From Bacteroidales bacterium (GTDB taxonomy: Bacteria > Bacteroidota > Bacteroidia > Bacteroidales > UBA932), in contig JAFYIK010000193.1 of assembly GCA_017538685.1 (NCBI GenBank), positions 1-22,027 on the forward strand: 22,027 nucleotides of DNA. Direction: 5' to 3'. Position 1 is the stretch's first letter, and every line of letters begins with the position of its first letter. Below the pieces are notes generated by a model. The model was not told where the DNA came from, did no database searches, and saw only the letters and a list, made by a program, of their open reading frames with translations. Below, piece by piece: positions 1 through 7,202 of this stretch. The translations under genes were made by a program, and so were the position numbers.

Positions 1-505
1 GGCCCATAACGCGGACTGCGTCCATATTGATACCGGTCTTGGTAGAGCCCACGTTCACGCTGGCGCAGATGCGCTCGGTGCGCGAAAGCGCCTCAGGTAT
101 GCTTTCGATAAGCAGTTCGTCGCTTATGGTAGTGCCCTTGCTGACGATAGCCGAATAGCCGCCGATGAAGTTCACTCCCACTTTGTGGGCCACATCATCG
201 AGCGCCAGCGCTATCTGGACGAAATCCTGCGGAGTCTTGCAACATCCGGCGCCCACGAGAGAAATAGGGGTGACGGACACGCGCTTATTCACGATGGGAA
301 TACCGTACTCGCGGGAGATTTCCTCCCCTACCGAGACCAGATTCCTGGCGTAGTAGAAGATTTTCTCTTTAATCTTTTCGCAGGTGCGCTCAAGGGATGA
401 ATCCGCGCAATCCAGAAGGCTTATGCCTATCGTGATCGTACGGACGTCGAGGTTCTCCTCGCCGATCATTTTGTTGGTCTCGAGTACCTCGCCTGCGCTG
501 ATCAT
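1..505 (-). CDS. UPF0210 / DUF711 (PFL-like) family protein, N-terminal part
   Basis: The visible 168 residues are the N-terminus; the gene runs off the left edge of the window. The ATG at 505-503 overlaps the stop of the upstream ACT gene as ATGA, which suggests translational coupling. The N-terminus reads [20 protein letters not shown], followed by [17 protein letters not shown], then a [15 protein letters not shown] segment and a [11 protein letters not shown] segment. These resemble the UPF0210 (DUF711) family, often named PFL family protein because its fold resembles pyruvate formate-lyase. The family commonly sits directly after a UPF0237 ACT protein, as here. Its reaction is not established. 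The family assignment is strong and any function would be a guess; the tail end after the oad genes suggests co-expression with them. Confidence 0.9.
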   Translation of the reverse strand, partial: MISAGEVLETNKMIGEENLDVRTITIGISLLDCADSSLERTCEKIKEKIFYYARNLVSVGEEISREYGIPIVNKRVSVTPISLVGAGCCKTPQDFVQIALALDDVAHKVGVNFIGGYSAIVSKGTTISDELLIESIPEALSRTERICASVNVGSTKTGINMDAVRVMG

Positions 506-774
506 ACGCGATGCATCTTATCGAAAATCTCCTCTTTCTGGCAGAGGATATGCACGCCCATAGCGTCGGCGAGCGCATTCAAGTTGGAACGCAGTTCGTC
601 GAAGGCGATGTCGGATTCGGATGTGTCCACTATCATCATCATATTGAAGATGCCCTGACGTATGGTCTGGGTGATGTCGAGTATGCTTACGTTGTGCGCG
701 GCAAGCTCGGTCGAGATCTTGGAGATGATGCCGACTTTGTTGTGGCCTGTGACGGTGATTATCGAACGGTCCAT
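502..774 (-). CDS. ACT domain protein, UPF0237 family (GcvR-like)
   Basis: A 90-residue protein that is essentially one ACT domain. It opens with [20 protein letters not shown], the usual first strand and Gly-containing turn of ACT domains, followed by a helix, an [20 protein letters not shown] strand pair and an amphipathic helix near residues 55-75. ACT domains bind small ligands, often amino acids, and act as regulatory modules; UPF0237 proteins are stand-alone ACT domains related to GcvR. The start lies one base after the oadB stop and the stop overlaps the UPF0210 start by four bases, so it belongs to the oad transcript. The ligand is not known. It probably works with UPF0210, its conserved neighbour; that partnership is inferred from gene order. 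Confidence 0.92.
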   Translation of the reverse strand: MDRSIITVTGHNKVGIISKISTELAAHNVSILDITQTIRQGIFNMMMIVDTSESDIAFDELRSNLNALADAMGVHILCQKEEIFDKMHRV

Positions 775-775
775 A

Positions 776-2023
776 TTAGCCGAGGAAACTGATTAACACG
801 CCCGCAGCCACAGCCGAACCGATGACGCCCGAGATGTTCGAGGCCATACAGTAGTTCAGGACGTGGTTCTTCGGGTCGTACTTAGTGCTTATTCCGTTGC
901 AGACGCGGCTGGCCATAGGCACTGCCGAAAGGCCCGTTGCGCCCACGAGAGGATTGATCTTCTTCTTCGCGAAGAGGTTCCAGATCTTGACCATCAGGAT
1001 ACCCGCGGAGATGCTGAGCGCGAAGGCGAGGAAACCGCCGACGATGATGCCCAGGGTCTGCAGGTTCAGGAATGCGTCCACGGTCATCGTGGCGCCTACG
1101 CAGAGGCCGAGGAACACCGTGGCGGCGTTCATAAGGCCGTTGCTGACCGTCTGGAAGAGGCGGCTCGTGTCCGAACCGATCTCGCGAAGCAGGTTACCGA
1201 ACATCAGCATACCGATGAGCGGAACCGCCGTAGGGACGAAAATCGCCACGATAGTGGTCACTGCGATAGGGAAAACGATCTTCACGACGCGCAGGTTCTT
1301 CAACTCCATCTTGTCCGGATAGAGCTTGTCCTGCTCCTTCATATTGATCATAAGCTCTTTCTTCGTGCATAGGAGCTTGACCACGAGCGGGATGATCACC
1401 GGCACAAGGGCCATATAAGAATATGCCGCTATGGCGATGGGGCCAAGGAGGTGCGGGGCGAGCTTGATGGTGGTGAAGATGGCTGTCGGGCCGTCCGCGC
1501 CGCCGATGATGCCGAGGGAACCGGCCTCCTGGGGCGTGAACCCGAAGGCGAGAGCGGCCAGCAGCACGGCGAAAATACCGAACTGAGCAGCGGCGCCGAA
1601 GATGGCGAGCTTAAGGTTGCGCAGCATCGGGCCGAAATCGGTCATAGCTCCGACGCCCATAAAGATGATGGGCGGCAGCAGGCCGGACTTGATGAGCGCG
1701 TAGTAGAGGTAGTTCATTATGCCGAACTCGTGCGCGATGTCGTGGAGAGGCATCTTCCAGATGTCCACCAGCGAACCGTCCGCAAGCGGCACCAGGCCTT
1801 CCGCATTGGCCTGGATCACGCCCATATCGCCGCCCGGGAAGTTGGCGATGAGCACTCCGAAGCCGATGGGCACGAGCAGCAGCGGCTCATAGTGCTTGAC
1901 TATACCGAGGTACAGCAGCACGAACGCGAGAAGATACATCAGGAGGAACGACGGATCTGCGATAAGGTCGCTCAGGGCCGTCATCTCATAAAGCCTTCTC
2001 AGAATTTCCGATAAACCTTCCAT
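776..2023 (-). CDS. oadB: Sodium-pumping oxaloacetate decarboxylase, beta subunit
   Basis: A 415-residue integral membrane protein of the OadB/MmdB/GcdB family, the subunit that decarboxylates carboxybiotin and couples it to sodium export. Hydrophobic segments run through most of the protein. The signature GIIGGADGPTAIF contains Asp177, and AAYSYMALVP contains Tyr203. The C-terminal INPLVGATGLSAVPMASR contains Asn357, Gly361, Ser366 and Arg373. These match, in identity and spacing, the residues studied in Klebsiella OadB (D203, Y229, N373, G377, S382, R389, recalled from the literature), so sodium coupling looks intact. It starts six bases after the oadA stop and ends one base before the ACT gene. 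The beta subunit alone cannot distinguish oxaloacetate from malonyl- or methylmalonyl-CoA systems; the alpha subunit next door points to a keto acid. Confidence 0.95.
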   Translation of the reverse strand: MEGLSEILRRLYEMTALSDLIADPSFLLMYLLAFVLLYLGIVKHYEPLLLVPIGFGVLIANFPGGDMGVIQANAEGLVPLADGSLVDIWKMPLHDIAHEFGIMNYLYYALIKSGLLPPIIFMGVGAMTDFGPMLRNLKLAIFGAAAQFGIFAVLLAALAFGFTPQEAGSLGIIGGADGPTAIFTTIKLAPHLLGPIAIAAYSYMALVPVIIPLVVKLLCTKKELMINMKEQDKLYPDKMELKNLRVVKIVFPIAVTTIVAIFVPTAVPLIGMLMFGNLLREIGSDTSRLFQTVSNGLMNAATVFLGLCVGATMTVDAFLNLQTLGIIVGGFLAFALSISAGILMVKIWNLFAKKKINPLVGATGLSAVPMASRVCNGISTKYDPKNHVLNYCMASNISGVIGSAVAAGVLISFLG

Positions 2024-2029
2024 ATGGCC

Positions 2030-3865
2030 TTAGCTTCTTGCGATTTTGATGATCGGGTCGTCTTCTTCCACGGTGTCTCCGTTCGAAGGGATGATGGCGG
2101 TGATCACACCGTCGAAGTCGGCGCAGATGGCGTTGTTGATCTTCATAGCCTCGATGTAGCAGAGGGTGTCGCCCTTCTTCACGGCGTCGCCCACCTTGCG
2201 CGGCTGCTCGCTACCGTCCTTCGTGAGAAGGAACTTGCCGGAGATGGGGGCGAGGATGTCCTCACCTGCTCCTGCGGGAGCTGCAGCGGCAGCGCCCTGT
2301 GCGGCGGGGAGCTCGTCGCCATAGGCAATCTCGAGCTGATAGTTGGTTCCGCCCACGTTCACGGTTATCTGCTTCGGGAGGGCTGCCCCAGCGGGAGCGG
2401 CCTCGGCGGCCTTGCGCTTCGCGAGGTCGGCTTCGAATTCGGCCTTCGCCTTTCCGCTCTTGTAAGCTTCGTACTGCACCGGGTGCATTGCGTACTCGAA
2501 GAGTTCTTCGTCGTCCGGACCGAGCTTCCAGCCGTTCTCTTTCATCTTCGCGCGGAATTCATCCAGGCAGTCGGGATAGTTGAGCTGAGGGTCAGTGGTC
2601 ATAAACTCGCGGCCCTGCTCCTTTGCGAGAGCCTTGATTTCATCGTCCACCTCGCCGGGGAGTTTGCCGGCCTTGCCGAGGACCATATCCCAGATGGTGT
2701 CCGGGAACATTTCCCAGCGGTTCTTGCCCTTCTCCATAAGGGTGACGTTGAAGAGTGCGAGGTTCTTCACGTACTGCGAGAACGGAGTCACGAGCGGCGG
2801 GTAACCGACCTTGGGCCACACATAGGCGACTTCGTCGAACAGTTTGACGAGGAGGTCGTCCGTGCTGAGGGTAGGCTGGCCGTTCTTTTCCTTCCATTTA
2901 TTGAGCGAGGAGAGGTTCTCCTCGAGGTCGGTCATTAGCGAGCCCATCATACCTCCGGGCAGGCCGGGCTTGATGAGCAGGGAGTTGTCCACACGGTTGA
3001 GCTTCGGGCAATAGTAACCTAGGAAGTCGTCCAGCATAGCCTGGATCTGAGTGCGCGCCTCCATATAGGCGGCCATATCCACTTCCTTCACCTTGAAGCC
3101 GGCGTCCTTGAGCATCGCCTGCACGGCGAGGATGTCGGCGTGGCCGGTACCCCAGGAAAGGGGCGACATAGCGGTGTCGATGTAATCGCAGCCCGCTTCG
3201 CAGACTTCGAGTATGCTGGCCATAGAGAAGCCGGGACCGGAGTGCGAGTGGTACTGCACGATGATGTCCGGCTTATAGGCCTTGATGCCCTTGACTATCT
3301 TTCCGAGCGACACGGGACGGCCGATGCCGGCCATATCCTTGAGGGCTATTTCGTCCGCACCTTCGTCGATGAAGAGCTTCGCGAGGTTCACATAGTAATC
3401 CACGGTGTGCACCGGCGAGTAGGTGATGCAGAGCGATGCCTGCGCGATCATTCCGGCTTCCTTAGCGTAGTGGATGGAAGGAATGACGTTGCGGGGGTCG
3501 TTGAGGCCGCAGAAGATACGGGTGATGTCCGTGCCCTGGGCTTTCTTCACCTTATAGAACAACTGACGGAGGTCCTTGGCGCAGGGGGCCATACGCAGAC
3601 CGTTAAGAGCGCGGTCGAGCATATGGGTCTGGATTCCGGCTTCGTGGAAGGGTTTTGTCCACTGGCGCACTGCGTTGTTAGGGTTCTCTCCGTAGAGGAG
3701 GTTCACCTGCTCGAAGCCGCCGCCGTTAGTCTCTACGCGGTCGAAACATCCCATTCTGATGATTGCCGGGGCAATCTTGACCAACTGGTCCACACGCGGC
3801 TGGTACTTACCTGCACTCTGCCACATATCCCTGAAGACCAGGCTGAATTTTACTTCTCTTTGCAC
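2030..3865 (-). CDS. oadA: Oxaloacetate decarboxylase alpha subunit (carboxyltransferase plus biotin domain), divergent
   Basis: A 611-residue cytoplasmic subunit that moves carboxylate from the keto acid to biotin. Residues 5-300 or so form a pyruvate-carboxylase-type carboxyltransferase barrel: metal-site Asp13 in FRDMWQS, the lysine expected to be carbamylated, Lys176, in LKDMAG, and His206/His208 in QYHSHSGPG. Residues 300-465 resemble the conserved carboxylase region (PYC_OADA). After an Ala-rich linker, the C-terminal biotinyl domain carries EAMKINN with biotin-accepting Lys575. Start: no in-frame ATG precedes the domain, and GTG at 3865-3863 is preceded in frame by the oadG stop two codons upstream, so GTG is the likely start. 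Oddities: RDAHQS of classical enzymes is RDMWQS here, the usual LLRG motif is LLYG (Tyr58), and RIFDALND is RIFCGLND. Pyruvate carboxylase subunit B is an alternative name. Confidence 0.9.
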   Translation of the reverse strand: MQREVKFSLVFRDMWQSAGKYQPRVDQLVKIAPAIIRMGCFDRVETNGGGFEQVNLLYGENPNNAVRQWTKPFHEAGIQTHMLDRALNGLRMAPCAKDLRQLFYKVKKAQGTDITRIFCGLNDPRNVIPSIHYAKEAGMIAQASLCITYSPVHTVDYYVNLAKLFIDEGADEIALKDMAGIGRPVSLGKIVKGIKAYKPDIIVQYHSHSGPGFSMASILEVCEAGCDYIDTAMSPLSWGTGHADILAVQAMLKDAGFKVKEVDMAAYMEARTQIQAMLDDFLGYYCPKLNRVDNSLLIKPGLPGGMMGSLMTDLEENLSSLNKWKEKNGQPTLSTDDLLVKLFDEVAYVWPKVGYPPLVTPFSQYVKNLALFNVTLMEKGKNRWEMFPDTIWDMVLGKAGKLPGEVDDEIKALAKEQGREFMTTDPQLNYPDCLDEFRAKMKENGWKLGPDDEELFEYAMHPVQYEAYKSGKAKAEFEADLAKRKAAEAAPAGAALPKQITVNVGGTNYQLEIAYGDELPAAQGAAAAAPAGAGEDILAPISGKFLLTKDGSEQPRKVGDAVKKGDTLCYIEAMKINNAICADFDGVITAIIPSNGDTVEEDDPIIKIARS

Positions 3866-3868
3866 AGT

Positions 3869-4123
3869 TTATAGTTTTTTAATATTTACGATGTGACCTT
3901 TGCCGCCCGTGATCTGCGCGACGGCCGCCTCGAGGACGGGGCGAACCGCGGACGTGTCGTCCGCCTGGCCCGCGGCCTTCTTAGCGACCGGCGCCTCCTC
4001 GGGGGCAATTTTGTTGATGATCCTGATAAGAAGCCTGCTGCCGTAGATGACGATGAGGAGTATCACGAAGACCGTGACCATTCCCACGAGCATCAACTGC
4101 AGACCAACACTGATATTATCCAT
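3869..4123 (-). CDS. oadG: Oxaloacetate decarboxylase gamma subunit
   Basis: An 84-residue small membrane protein. One transmembrane helix spans about residues 8-32 (LQLMLVGMVTVFVILLIVIY), followed by a basic cytoplasmic stretch and an Ala/Pro-rich tail ending in GGKGHIVNIKKL. The N-terminal helix with a GMxTVFxIL-like pattern is typical of OadG, which anchors and assembles the alpha and beta subunits. Gene order gamma-alpha-beta matches known sodium-pump decarboxylase operons. It starts 28 bases after the COG0523 GTPase gene, with no clear promoter between, and its TAA is followed by one codon and then the oadA GTG in the same frame. The histidine-rich zinc-binding tail known from some OadG proteins is not obvious here. 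Confidence 0.9.
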   Translation of the reverse strand: MDNISVGLQLMLVGMVTVFVILLIVIYGSRLLIRIINKIAPEEAPVAKKAAGQADDTSAVRPVLEAAVAQITGGKGHIVNIKKL

Positions 4124-4151
4124 ATTACGGGTTTAGTTTTATCGTGCTAAT

Positions 4152-5372
4152 TTACTGAATAATTACTTCATCGACAAGACATGCGTCCAACGCGTCCGCA
4201 ATTTCCTTCTTGTCCAGGTGCTGTCCGATGAAAACGATTTTCTGCATACGGTCACCGTAATTGTCGTCCCAGTCGCGCCTGAGCACCGGATCCTGGATCA
4301 TCATAGTCTCCAGCTGGTCCGCAGGCATAGTGGCGAACCACTGCCCCACGTTCTTCAGGCCTATCTGCTTTCCGGCTTGTTCGAAGAGATAGCACACGTC
4401 CGGGTTCTGCGTGAAATAGCACAATCCCTTCGCGCGGATCACGTCCTTGGGCCAGCGCTTCGCGATGAAATGGTCGAACTTATTGATATCCAGCGGCGGG
4501 CGCCTGTAATAGACGTATGTGCCGATTCCGTACTCTTCCACTTCCCCGCCCTCGTGCTCGTGATGATGATGGTGGTGGTGATGCTCGTGCCCGTCGTGAT
4601 CATCGTCATCATCGTCGTCATCGTCTTCGCCGTCGTGCTCGTCGAAGGCGCCTTCGACCTTGCTGATCCAGGTCGCGGATGTGGCGACCGAGTCGAAGGT
4701 GAAGAGGTTGGTGTGCAGTATCTTCTCGAAGGGGACGTCGCCGTAGTCGCACTCGATGATCTCCGCTTTCGGCTGGAGTTCACGGACTATGCGGCGCACT
4801 TTCGCCAGTTCTTCCTTGCTGATTTCGGAGGCTTTATTGAGCAGGACGATGTTGCAGAACTCTATCTGCTGGATCACGAGACTCTCAATGTCTTCTTCTC
4901 CGAGGCCTGCTTTCGTCAGGTCGCTTCCCGAATTGAATTCGTCGCGCATACGGAGCGCATCCACTATCGTCACGATGCAGTCAAGCCGGGCATACCCGTC
5001 CTTGATGAACTCCGGACCCATCTGGGGAATGGAGCAGATCGTCTGGGCTATCGGCTCAGGCTCGCAGATGCCGCTGGCCTCGATCACAATGTAATCAAAG
5101 CGTTTCATAGCGGTAATCTCTCTGATCTGCTCGACCAGATCCATCTTCAAGGTGCAGCAGATACACCCGTTCTGCAGGGCCACGAGGCTCTCGTCTTTCT
5201 TTCCTACCACGCCTCCCTGCTCTATCAGGCTCGCGTCTATATTCACCTCGCCTATGTCGTTCACGATCACGGCGAACTTGATGCCCTTCTTATTTGTCAG
5301 GATCCTGTTCAGCAGCGTCGTTTTCCCGCTCCCCAGATATCCCGTCAGCAACAATACCGGTAATTCTTTCAT
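4152..5372 (-). CDS. COG0523 (CobW/YciC-like) GTPase with Asp/His-rich metal tract
   Basis: A 406-residue G3E-family GTPase, a group that delivers or buffers metals such as zinc or cobalt. The P-loop GYLGSGKTTL is at residues 11-20, the NDIGEVNID switch region at 38-46, the family metal-binding CxCC motif (NGCICC) at 68-73, and a Walker B-like IEASG near 98. Residues 244-274 carry a run of nine Asp followed by eight His, a likely metal-binding loop, before the CobW C-terminal domain (about 283-406). The nucleotide-specificity motif reads NKAS (179-182) rather than NKxD. It starts seven bases after the DUF4015 gene and ends 28 bases before oadG. A zinc role is the most common for His-rich members, but no Zur-like operator is visible. 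Metal identity is not determined. Confidence 0.92.
   Translation of the reverse strand: MKELPVLLLTGYLGSGKTTLLNRILTNKKGIKFAVIVNDIGEVNIDASLIEQGGVVGKKDESLVALQNGCICCTLKMDLVEQIREITAMKRFDYIVIEASGICEPEPIAQTICSIPQMGPEFIKDGYARLDCIVTIVDALRMRDEFNSGSDLTKAGLGEEDIESLVIQQIEFCNIVLLNKASEISKEELAKVRRIVRELQPKAEIIECDYGDVPFEKILHTNLFTFDSVATSATWISKVEGAFDEHDGEDDDDDDDDDHDGHEHHHHHHHHEHEGGEVEEYGIGTYVYYRRPPLDINKFDHFIAKRWPKDVIRAKGLCYFTQNPDVCYLFEQAGKQIGLKNVGQWFATMPADQLETMMIQDPVLRRDWDDNYGDRMQKIVFIGQHLDKKEIADALDACLVDEVIIQ
4551..4643 (-). repeat. Trinucleotide-rich low-complexity tract coding for Asp and His
   Basis: Within the COG0523 GTPase gene, runs of GAT/GAC and CAT/CAC codons encode residues 244-274, including nine consecutive Asp and eight consecutive His. 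On the plus strand this appears as repeated gat, gtg and atc triplets. Such tracts can change length by slippage while keeping the frame, which would vary metal-binding capacity. The tract is seen directly; any length variation is an inference. Confidence 0.85.
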
Positions 5373-5379
5373 TGCTTAT

Positions 5380-7170
5380 CTATTCGTTTGCGTAGTCTAT
5401 GCAGAAAGCTTCGTTCTGGTTTTTATAGCGCTCAATGTTGGAGGACGACAGCCAGGTGGTGTAGCCGCCCTTCAGACCGACAGAGCAGAGGCCGCGAATC
5501 TCCTTCGCGATGTTCTCGGCATCGTAGTCTATGCCGTCTTTGTCCACATATTTCATCACGTGGTATGCCTGCACCCAGGTGCGCACCCTTGCGGGCGTGG
5601 TGGTCTCTGCCTGACGGGCGTTGACACGTCGGCCCCAAGCGCTGAGAATCTCGTAAGGGTGGTTCCACGGTTTGTCGATGCCGTAGAATCCGTCCGGGAA
5701 ATGGTCCGGATAAGGCATACCGCACATCACGTCCGCCACGTTCGAGAGCGCTGGCCAGTACTGCCCGTAGGCGGTGGTGTAGCCGGGGTTGGCGCACTCG
5801 CCGAAGACGTCGATGCTGACGTAGGCGCCCACGGCGTGGATTTCATCGCAGGCGTAGGTGACGAAGCGCTGGATGGCCTGGACCTTGGTCTCGCCGTATT
5901 TGTTGTGATAGTCGATATGGTCTTCGAGCTTCATCATACGGTCCGGGAAGCGGACGTAGTCGAAGTTGATTTCGTCAAAGCCGAATTTGCGCACCGATTC
6001 CTTCGCGAGCTCCACGTTGAACTGCCAGACCGAACGGTCGAATGCGCTGGGCCAGTTGGATTTGTTGTGGTAGAGCGGCGCCTCCGAGTTCAGGTCGGTG
6101 ATGGCGCTTTCGGGGTTGTCTTTGACGAAGTAGGAGTCCTTGAAGCAGGTGATGCGGCCCACGACGTAGAAGCCTTCTTCGTGGAGCCGGCGCACCGCTT
6201 TGGCATACAGTGCCTCGCCGTTTTTGCTCGCACGGGCGTAGTTTGTCGGCGAGTAGAGGCGCATCGCTTCAGCTTTGTAGCCCGGGCATTCGTTGTCTTT
6301 GATGTCGATGACGAAGGTGTTGATCTTCGTTTCCTTCGCCAGCTCGATGTAGGCTTCGATATTGCCTATGACGCCGGGGGCGAAGTTCAGATAGAGCGAG
6401 TAGCAGGCTTTGGGCATTTTGTCGTTGCCCTTACTGTCTTTGAAGACGGGTTTATCATATGGGTAGAAGTCCAGCCCGATAGCCTTGCCGGCCCGGTAGG
6501 GGTCATTCACGGCGAGGTGGATGGTGTCGTACTTCTCCGGCATATAGTTCTTCAGGGCATCTTCCCTGTCGTAGACGGTGTATTTCGCGTAGATCCAGCC
6601 TTCGGTCTTGGGCTTGGCCTTCAACTGCTTGGCGGTGAGGGCAGTGTCTGCCTGCACCTTTTCGGTGAAACGTACTTTGTAGCGGTTCACGAGGCCTTTA
6701 TCGTCATAGCGGTCGTAGCCTATGACTTCGAGCGCGGCGCCCTTATGCGCGAGCGAGCCGATTGCGGAAGTGGCCGTGTCCGTGATGACCGAGCTGGCGC
6801 TGCGCGCCCACACTTTCTTTTCCAGAATTACGGCCGTGGAGTCTTCGGCGAGGTTGTCCTTGCGCGCCCAGGCATAGGTCTTTTTGCCCTTCTTAATGCA
6901 GACGTAGCTGACCTTGTCCACCTTCCTGATATTCTCGGGGACCGCTTCCAGCTTGGTGCCCCTGAACAGGGTGTCGGTGACGCTGACCGTGACCGCTTCA
7001 GGGTCAGTTTCGTCGTCGATGGCATAAAGACACGCCGTAGGCCTGTCCGATGCCAGCCAGCGCGCTTCGATCACTTCCGGCTTCTTCTTGCCCCTGCATC
7101 CGACAAAGATTATTATGACTGCAGCTATGATTACTGCAGCGACTGCTCCTATTATATAGTACTTCTTCAT
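5380..7170 (-). CDS. Putative glycoside hydrolase of the DUF4015 family, membrane-anchored, with SH3-like region
   Basis: A 596-residue protein. Residues 1-25 are a strongly hydrophobic N-terminus ending in Cys25 (IIIFVGC), either a lipoprotein signal or a membrane anchor. Residues 80-205 contain two stretches resembling bacterial SH3 modules, the second ending in EGWIYAKY. Residues 258-590 match the DUF4015 (GH13-like TIM barrel) family, with INTFVIDIKD (283-292), GFYVVGRITCF (333-343), FGFDEINFDYVRFPD (396-410), a SIDVFGE strand and a VRTWVQAY strand. The acidic strand ends fit a glycosidase barrel, but no substrate has been established that I can cite. A TATCTTTG promoter element lies ten bases before the ATG, so it may start its own transcript. 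It ends seven bases before the GTPase gene. Cell-wall or surface-glycan processing is plausible because of the SH3-like modules. Confidence 0.83.
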   Translation of the reverse strand: MKKYYIIGAVAAVIIAAVIIIFVGCRGKKKPEVIEARWLASDRPTACLYAIDDETDPEAVTVSVTDTLFRGTKLEAVPENIRKVDKVSYVCIKKGKKTYAWARKDNLAEDSTAVILEKKVWARSASSVITDTATSAIGSLAHKGAALEVIGYDRYDDKGLVNRYKVRFTEKVQADTALTAKQLKAKPKTEGWIYAKYTVYDREDALKNYMPEKYDTIHLAVNDPYRAGKAIGLDFYPYDKPVFKDSKGNDKMPKACYSLYLNFAPGVIGNIEAYIELAKETKINTFVIDIKDNECPGYKAEAMRLYSPTNYARASKNGEALYAKAVRRLHEEGFYVVGRITCFKDSYFVKDNPESAITDLNSEAPLYHNKSNWPSAFDRSVWQFNVELAKESVRKFGFDEINFDYVRFPDRMMKLEDHIDYHNKYGETKVQAIQRFVTYACDEIHAVGAYVSIDVFGECANPGYTTAYGQYWPALSNVADVMCGMPYPDHFPDGFYGIDKPWNHPYEILSAWGRRVNARQAETTTPARVRTWVQAYHVMKYVDKDGIDYDAENIAKEIRGLCSVGLKGGYTTWLSSSNIERYKNQNEAFCIDYANE

Positions 7171-7180
7171 TTTGACGGCG

Positions 7181-7188
7181 CAAAGATA
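7181..7188 (-). promoter_or_regulatory. Bacteroidota -7 promoter element before the DUF4015 gene
   Basis: The minus strand reads TATCTTTG, matching the TAnnTTTG consensus of the Bacteroidota primary sigma factor. It ends ten bases upstream of the ATG at 7170, leaving a leader of only a few bases. No clear -33 element is seen. The preceding lipoprotein gene stops at 7203, so the element lies in the 32-base gap. Confidence 0.55.
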
Positions 7189-7202
7189 GTGAATTCTTTG
7201 GG

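Noticed and set aside
2024..2938. 304-codon plus-strand open frame opposite oadA
   Set aside because: Antisense to the biotinyl and conserved carboxylase parts of oadA; no recognisable features.
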